Of a DNA stretch of 64,000 nucleotides, positions 58,186 to 64,000 are shown in pieces. Source of the DNA: CAZTAR01 sp043813895 (GTDB lineage: Bacteria > Planctomycetota > Phycisphaerae > UBA1845 > UTPLA1). The notes under the pieces are model-generated. The model searched no databases and was not told the DNA's origin. It saw only the letters and a program-made list of their open reading frames with translations. Position 1 is the first letter of the stretch. Every line of letters starts with the position of its first letter. The stretch covers positions 68,945 to 132,944 of the forward strand of contig JBDRKQ010000077.1 in NCBI GenBank assembly GCA_043813895.1. Reading direction: 5' to 3'. The position numbers and the translations under genes were made by a program.

Positions 58186-58818
58186 GATCATGGTGAAGGA
58201 TGATAGCAGCCGCAGCGCGATCTTCCACAAAGCCGAAGCGCTCGTGCCGCCCGCCCGAAACCGATAGCCCCTGGCAGAAGCCAGGGGTCGAATCCACACC
58301 GATACCCTACGTGGCGCCGGCGCCAAAGCCGGTGGTCCCGTCACCGCAACAAGGCTTGCCGTCCGGCGACCCCCATGACCAAAGCCTACCCATACCAGCC
58401 CGAAGCGCCGGGTGCCATGTCTTCACGACCCGCGCAAGCGGGACGGGTAGGCATGTTTGCTCAGCATTCAACATGCTTACCCACGACTTCGTCGCGTGAA
58501 AGCATGGCACCCAGCCCGACCAAGGCTTGCGGTTTGGCGGCCCGCGCAAAACTCCGCCGGCTCACCCCGCACATGCCACCAATCGTCAATCTCCAATCGT
58601 CAATTGACGGAGCGCTGAGCAAGCATATCAATCAGCCGCATTACACGCGCACCCAAACTGTGACCTTCCCCATTATTCGTGGACACCCAGATAAGGGGTA
58701 AACTCCCCCGCTGAAGGTGTTCATGATCAAGGGATCGACACGACGGAAGTCTCCTCCCTCGCGTTCGCAAAGGAGCACGGTGCCGAAAGGGGATTCGCGG
58801 CACAGCAGGCTTTTCGCT
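58186..58818. other. 633-bp gap with hairpins and element E4
   Basis: A perfect hairpin at 58268-58287 has arms CCCCTGGC/GCCAGGGG and an AGAA loop. Element E4 lies at 58410-58512. A REP-like palindrome with arms GTGCCG/CGGCAC lies at 58787-58810, just after the ftsK stop. No gene was found. Confidence 0.55.
58410..58512 (-). repeat. 103-bp palindromic element E4
   Basis: Reverse complement of E3 (43025-43127), with about four differences over 103 positions. Ends GGGTGCCATG and CATGGCACCC are preserved. It is intergenic, about 300 bases beyond the ftsK stop codon. Confidence 0.85.
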
Positions 58819-61302
<2,484 letters not shown>

Positions 61303-61882
61303 GTGTCGCGATCTTCCTCTGAAAAACGGTTGCACGACACTGCGGACCGGCTGCGCACACGATGCGCGCACCTTCGCTTTTGCCCAAGCCAGGAGGAAAC
61401 ATCCCCCGGGGGCGACGATCCGTATCTTGAGTTGTATCGGCAGGATACGTTTGGGCTCTGGATCGAAACGACACCGCTTCCCTGCGGCCGGCAGGCGAGA
61501 TTCCGGGTGAACATGCCTCAGTTGCCCCAGCAACGTCTGCCAGTACTGCCTGTGAAGTTCACAACGAGTCAGTGCCCCCTCGGGTCGGGGCGACCGTTTG
61601 CTAAACAATGCGACCCTCGCGACGTGACAATCCGGCATCACCCATTCGTGCCATTTGGCGTCGCGCACGGGATGATCGCCACATGATGGATACGCAAAGT
61701 CGCCACGAAAGTCATGGCTCTGTGCCACCTGTCCGGCACACGGGTGTTGCTCAAAGCTTGAAATCGCAAAGCGGAGTTGTTAGGCTGAAGGTCGTTATCG
61801 GAGCTTAGACAGCAAACCACGTCGGCCGGCCGCAATCCGAGCGAGCGGCGCCGGCGCAGGTGGAGGAGGGCGAAGGAGGAGC
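61303..61882. other. 580-bp gap between divergent ftsK and the SNase-like gene
   Basis: Contains an open minus-strand extension of ftsK that lacks protein-like features and a short open plus frame at 61303-61686 with no recognised family. No RNA gene could be identified. Confidence 0.4.
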
Positions 61883-62737
61883 ATGTCGTTGCAACGATCG
61901 TGCCCATTTCTCGGCGTGCTCGACAGTGACAGCATCCGGGTCGAATGGGAGGGGCAGCCTCGCCCCGTTCGCCTGATGGATGTCAATCCTGAGCGGGCCG
62001 CTCCGGCCGGTGCAAAGTCGGCGACGGAGTTTGGCAGACGCACGCTGCGCTGGGCGCGGGAGACGTATTTCGAGGATGTCGGCGAAGTCCTCCTGCACTT
62101 TTCGTTAGACAAAGTGATGCTCAGCAATAGCGGCAAGCTGCTGTGCTACGTCTTCGTCCGCGGCGAGAACTACAACGTTCGGCTCGTCCGCGAGGGCTGG
62201 AGTCCCTGCTTCGAGAAGTACGGCTATCCCCTGATCCACCGTGCTGAGATGGAGAGGGCCGAGTTCTGGGCCAGGCTCGAAGGTCGCGGCATCTGGGGCG
62301 GGCTCGGAGGCCGTGGCGACTACCGCGTGCTGAAGTCCCACTGGCAACGCCGGGCCGGCCTCGTGGACTGCCACCGCCTCGCAAGCACCATGGGCGAGGA
62401 CATCTTCAGTTGTCGACTGCACTACGACGAGATCGTCGGGCGTGCGCGGGCCGGCGCAAGCGCGACCGTATTCGCCGAACTCACGAGATCGTTTCACCTC
62501 TCGGACGGTGCGGTGCTCATCCAATTGGGCAACCCCTTTCAACCCTGCACGGCGTACTTCCCCCCTGAAACGCGGGACCTCGCGGGCTTCATCGAGCGCG
62601 AGTTCCTCGGCTTCGGAAATGCCAACTACGCCTACCTCACCGGCCATCTCGCCTTGGCCGAGGGACGACCCCAGATTGTGATCGACGTACCGGACCAGAT
62701 CACCACGTATCCGCCATGCGCACATGTGATAGCCTGA
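61883..62737 (+). CDS. Staphylococcal-nuclease-like protein
   Basis: A 284-residue cytoplasmic protein. The first 130 residues have an SNase-like fold: PVRLMDVNPERAAPAGAKSA parallels the VRLIGIDTPE region with the catalytic Arg and Glu preserved (RLMDVNPE), then ATEFGRRTL, LSNSGKLLCYVFVRGENYNV and LVREGWSPCFEKYG. Where SNase has YGRGLAY (catalytic Arg87), this protein has SGKLLCY, so the second catalytic Arg is replaced. The remainder (residues 150-284) is not recognised but contains beta-like stretches (ASATVFAELTRSFHLSDG). It may be a nuclease or a non-catalytic derivative that binds nucleic acid. AGGAGG precedes the ATG by 3 to 8 bases. Confidence 0.65.
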   Translation: MSLQRSCPFLGVLDSDSIRVEWEGQPRPVRLMDVNPERAAPAGAKSATEFGRRTLRWARETYFEDVGEVLLHFSLDKVMLSNSGKLLCYVFVRGENYNVRLVREGWSPCFEKYGYPLIHRAEMERAEFWARLEGRGIWGGLGGRGDYRVLKSHWQRRAGLVDCHRLASTMGEDIFSCRLHYDEIVGRARAGASATVFAELTRSFHLSDGAVLIQLGNPFQPCTAYFPPETRDLAGFIEREFLGFGNANYAYLTGHLALAEGRPQIVIDVPDQITTYPPCAHVIA

Positions 62738-62748
62738 CGGCGGCGCTG

Positions 62749-62866
62749 ATCCGAGCCCCAAGCGCCAGCGCGGGGTCTCCAATCCGAGCCCCAAGCGCCA
62801 GCGCGGGGTCTTCGTGGACAGGCCGCAGGTCTTCGGACCCGCTCGCTTGCGCTCGGGGCTCGGATT
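62749..62866. repeat. Two direct copies and an inverted copy of ATCCGAGCCCCAAGCGCC
   Basis: A 30-base unit starting ATCCGAGCCCCAAGCGCC and ending GCGGGGTCT occurs at 62749-62778 and again at 62782-62811. GGGGCTCGGATT at 62855-62866 is the inverse of its first part, so a large hairpin can form. Confidence 0.75.
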
Positions 62867-62957
62867 CGGCTTCGACCGCACTCGATGGCCTGCTTTGCGG
62901 CGTGTGACAAAACAGGCTAGATTGATGGCCGTGTCGCGGCATCAGCTGCGCACGTGT

Positions 62958-63110
62958 TCAGCGAGGGTCGCATGGGTTAGCGCAGCCGCGTTAAGCGGTG
63001 GAGATTACCCGTGGGGAAGACCTCAGGCTGTTCCCACGGGTAACGAGTGGGCCACCCTGTAGGATGCCCCACTCGTTACCCATGCCACCCCGTCCGAAAG
63101 CTAAACACGT
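62958..63110. repeat. Terminal-inverted-repeat element, copy E5
   Basis: The left end GTTCAGCGAGGGTCGCATGG mirrors the right end CCCATGCCACCCCG followed by AGCTAAACACGT (63079-63110). Inner parts pair too (CCCGTGGG with CCCACGGG, 63008-63042). The same family as E1 at 741-909. Confidence 0.6.
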
Positions 63111-63158
63111 ACCTTGCCGCACGTGGACCGGACCGCGACCGCTCTGAGATAACGAACC

Positions 63159-64000
63159 ATGCCCTCGCCGACAGCCAACGAGATTCGTCAGCAATTCAAC
63201 GACTACTTCGTCCAGAAGCGCGGCCATACGTTCGTGCCGAGCAGCCCGTGCGTGCCGCATGACGATCCCACGCTCATGTTCGCCAACGCGGGCATGAACC
63301 AGTTCAAGCCGATCTTCCTCGGACAGCGCGCGCCCGATGTGGACAAATGGCCCGGCGCGATTCCCGGCAAGCCCACGCGCGCTACCAACACGCAGAAGTG
63401 CATCCGAGCCGGCGGCAAGCACAACGACCTCGACGACGTCGGCCACGACACCTACCACCACACGTTCTTCGAGATGCTGGGCAACTGGTCGTTCGGCGAC
63501 TACTTCAAGAAGGAGGCGATCGCCTGGGCGTGGGAGCTGCTGACCGGCGTCTGGGGCATCGACAAGGCGCGATTGCACGCGACGTATTTTCAGGGCCACG
63601 AGGCGGAGGGGCTGGCGCCGGACCATGACGCTCGCGACTTGTGGCTGGAGATTCTGCCGACAGAACGCGTCCATCCCGGCGACAAAAAGGACAACTTTTG
63701 GGAGATGGGCGACACGGGCCCGTGCGGGCCGTGCAGCGAGATTCATATCGACCTGACGCCGGACAAGAGCGGCGCGAGCTTGGTCAACGCCGGCGACGCA
63801 CGGGTGATCGAGATTTGGAACCTGGTGTTCATCCAGTTCAACCGGGACGCTGGCGGCAAACTGACGCCGCTGCCGGCGAAGCACGTCGATACCGGGATGG
63901 GTTTCGAGCGATTGTGTGCCGTGCTTCAGAAGGCCCGCAGCAACTACGACACCGATGTGTTCAAACCGATCTTCGCAGCGATCCAGAAACGCACAGGTGC
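63159..64000 (+). CDS. alaS: Alanyl-tRNA synthetase, N-terminal part (cut by window edge)
   Basis: The first 280 codons of AlaS. Starting at MPSPTANEIRQQFNDYFVQK, the class II catalytic core shows RGHTFVPSSPCVPHDDPTLM, FANAGMNQFKPIFLG, TNTQKCIRAGGKHNDLDDVG, TYHHTFFEMLGNWSFGDYFK, NFWEMGDTGPCGPCSEIHID and EIWNLVFIQFNRD. These are motifs 1 to 2 and neighbouring conserved regions of alanyl-tRNA synthetase, which charges tRNA-Ala. The editing and C-Ala domains lie beyond the window. The SD before the ATG is weak (GATAACGA). A TIR element lies directly upstream. Confidence 0.95.
   Translation, partial: MPSPTANEIRQQFNDYFVQKRGHTFVPSSPCVPHDDPTLMFANAGMNQFKPIFLGQRAPDVDKWPGAIPGKPTRATNTQKCIRAGGKHNDLDDVGHDTYHHTFFEMLGNWSFGDYFKKEAIAWAWELLTGVWGIDKARLHATYFQGHEAEGLAPDHDARDLWLEILPTERVHPGDKKDNFWEMGDTGPCGPCSEIHIDLTPDKSGASLVNAGDARVIEIWNLVFIQFNRDAGGKLTPLPAKHVDTGMGFERLCAVLQKARSNYDTDVFKPIFAAIQKRTG

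Larger units (their letters stand above)
62738..63158. other. 421-bp gap with repeats before alaS
   Basis: Contains the direct and inverted repeats at 62749-62866 and TIR element E5 at 62958-63110. The alaS ribosome site (weak GATAACGA) is at its end. Confidence 0.5.

Noticed and set aside
61303..61728. N-terminal extension of FtsK
   Set aside because: No FtsK-like composition, starts far upstream of the first membrane helix; a ribosome site lies near the shorter start.

Overview
The window is GC-rich DNA (roughly 60-65% by eye) whose gene content points to a planctomycete-like bacterium. The clues are dockerin-like Asp-rich tails on secreted proteins, very large secreted beta-rich proteins that end in membrane segments, several SPFH proteins in a row, a secreted PQQ-type propeller, and intergenic DNA crowded with palindromic repeats. 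This assignment is an inference from content, not from a marker gene. Two proteins are cut by the window ends (a GT4 glycosyltransferase on the left, AlaS on the right).

Layout. 1-7032: surface-polysaccharide locus (GT4 glycosyltransferase, asparagine synthase, a second glycosyltransferase, Wzx-type flippase, polysaccharide pyruvyl transferase). 7540-12956: a single-chain dihydropyrimidine dehydrogenase (PreT and PreA fused) and a secreted GH13 alpha-amylase with a dockerin-like tail. 13209-18837: HAD protein, YeaH/YhbH plus SpoVR pair, small membrane protein, GlmU-like enzyme. 19216-25841: ChaN-like lipoprotein, TPR secreted protein, propeller protein, tRNA-Val, HAD phosphatase, WecB epimerase. 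26110-37717: a six-gene minus-strand operon (three SPFH proteins, an ABC ATPase, an ABC permease with a large insert, a membrane-anchored helical protein) with a further ABC-2 permease divergently placed. 37714-45869: small membrane protein, dockerin-like secreted protein, metal P-type ATPase, AmrS radical SAM enzyme, KtrB-KtrA potassium uptake and a universal stress protein. 46211-57419: two overlapping genes encoding 1161 and 2576 residues; the second looks like two fused paralogues, so three related secreted or membrane units lie in tandem. 57835-64000: HspQ/YccV-like protein, FtsK, SNase-like protein and AlaS.

The most unusual material is (a) the triple-SPFH plus ABC-transporter operon, (b) the tandem giant-protein locus, and (c) the palindromic repeats. 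The repeats comprise REP-like double hairpins, a 103-bp terminal-inverted-repeat element present twice at about 96% identity, an array of six adjacent palindromes between two SPFH genes, and copies of the same palindromes lying in frame inside the giant gene, one of them exactly where its two halves join.
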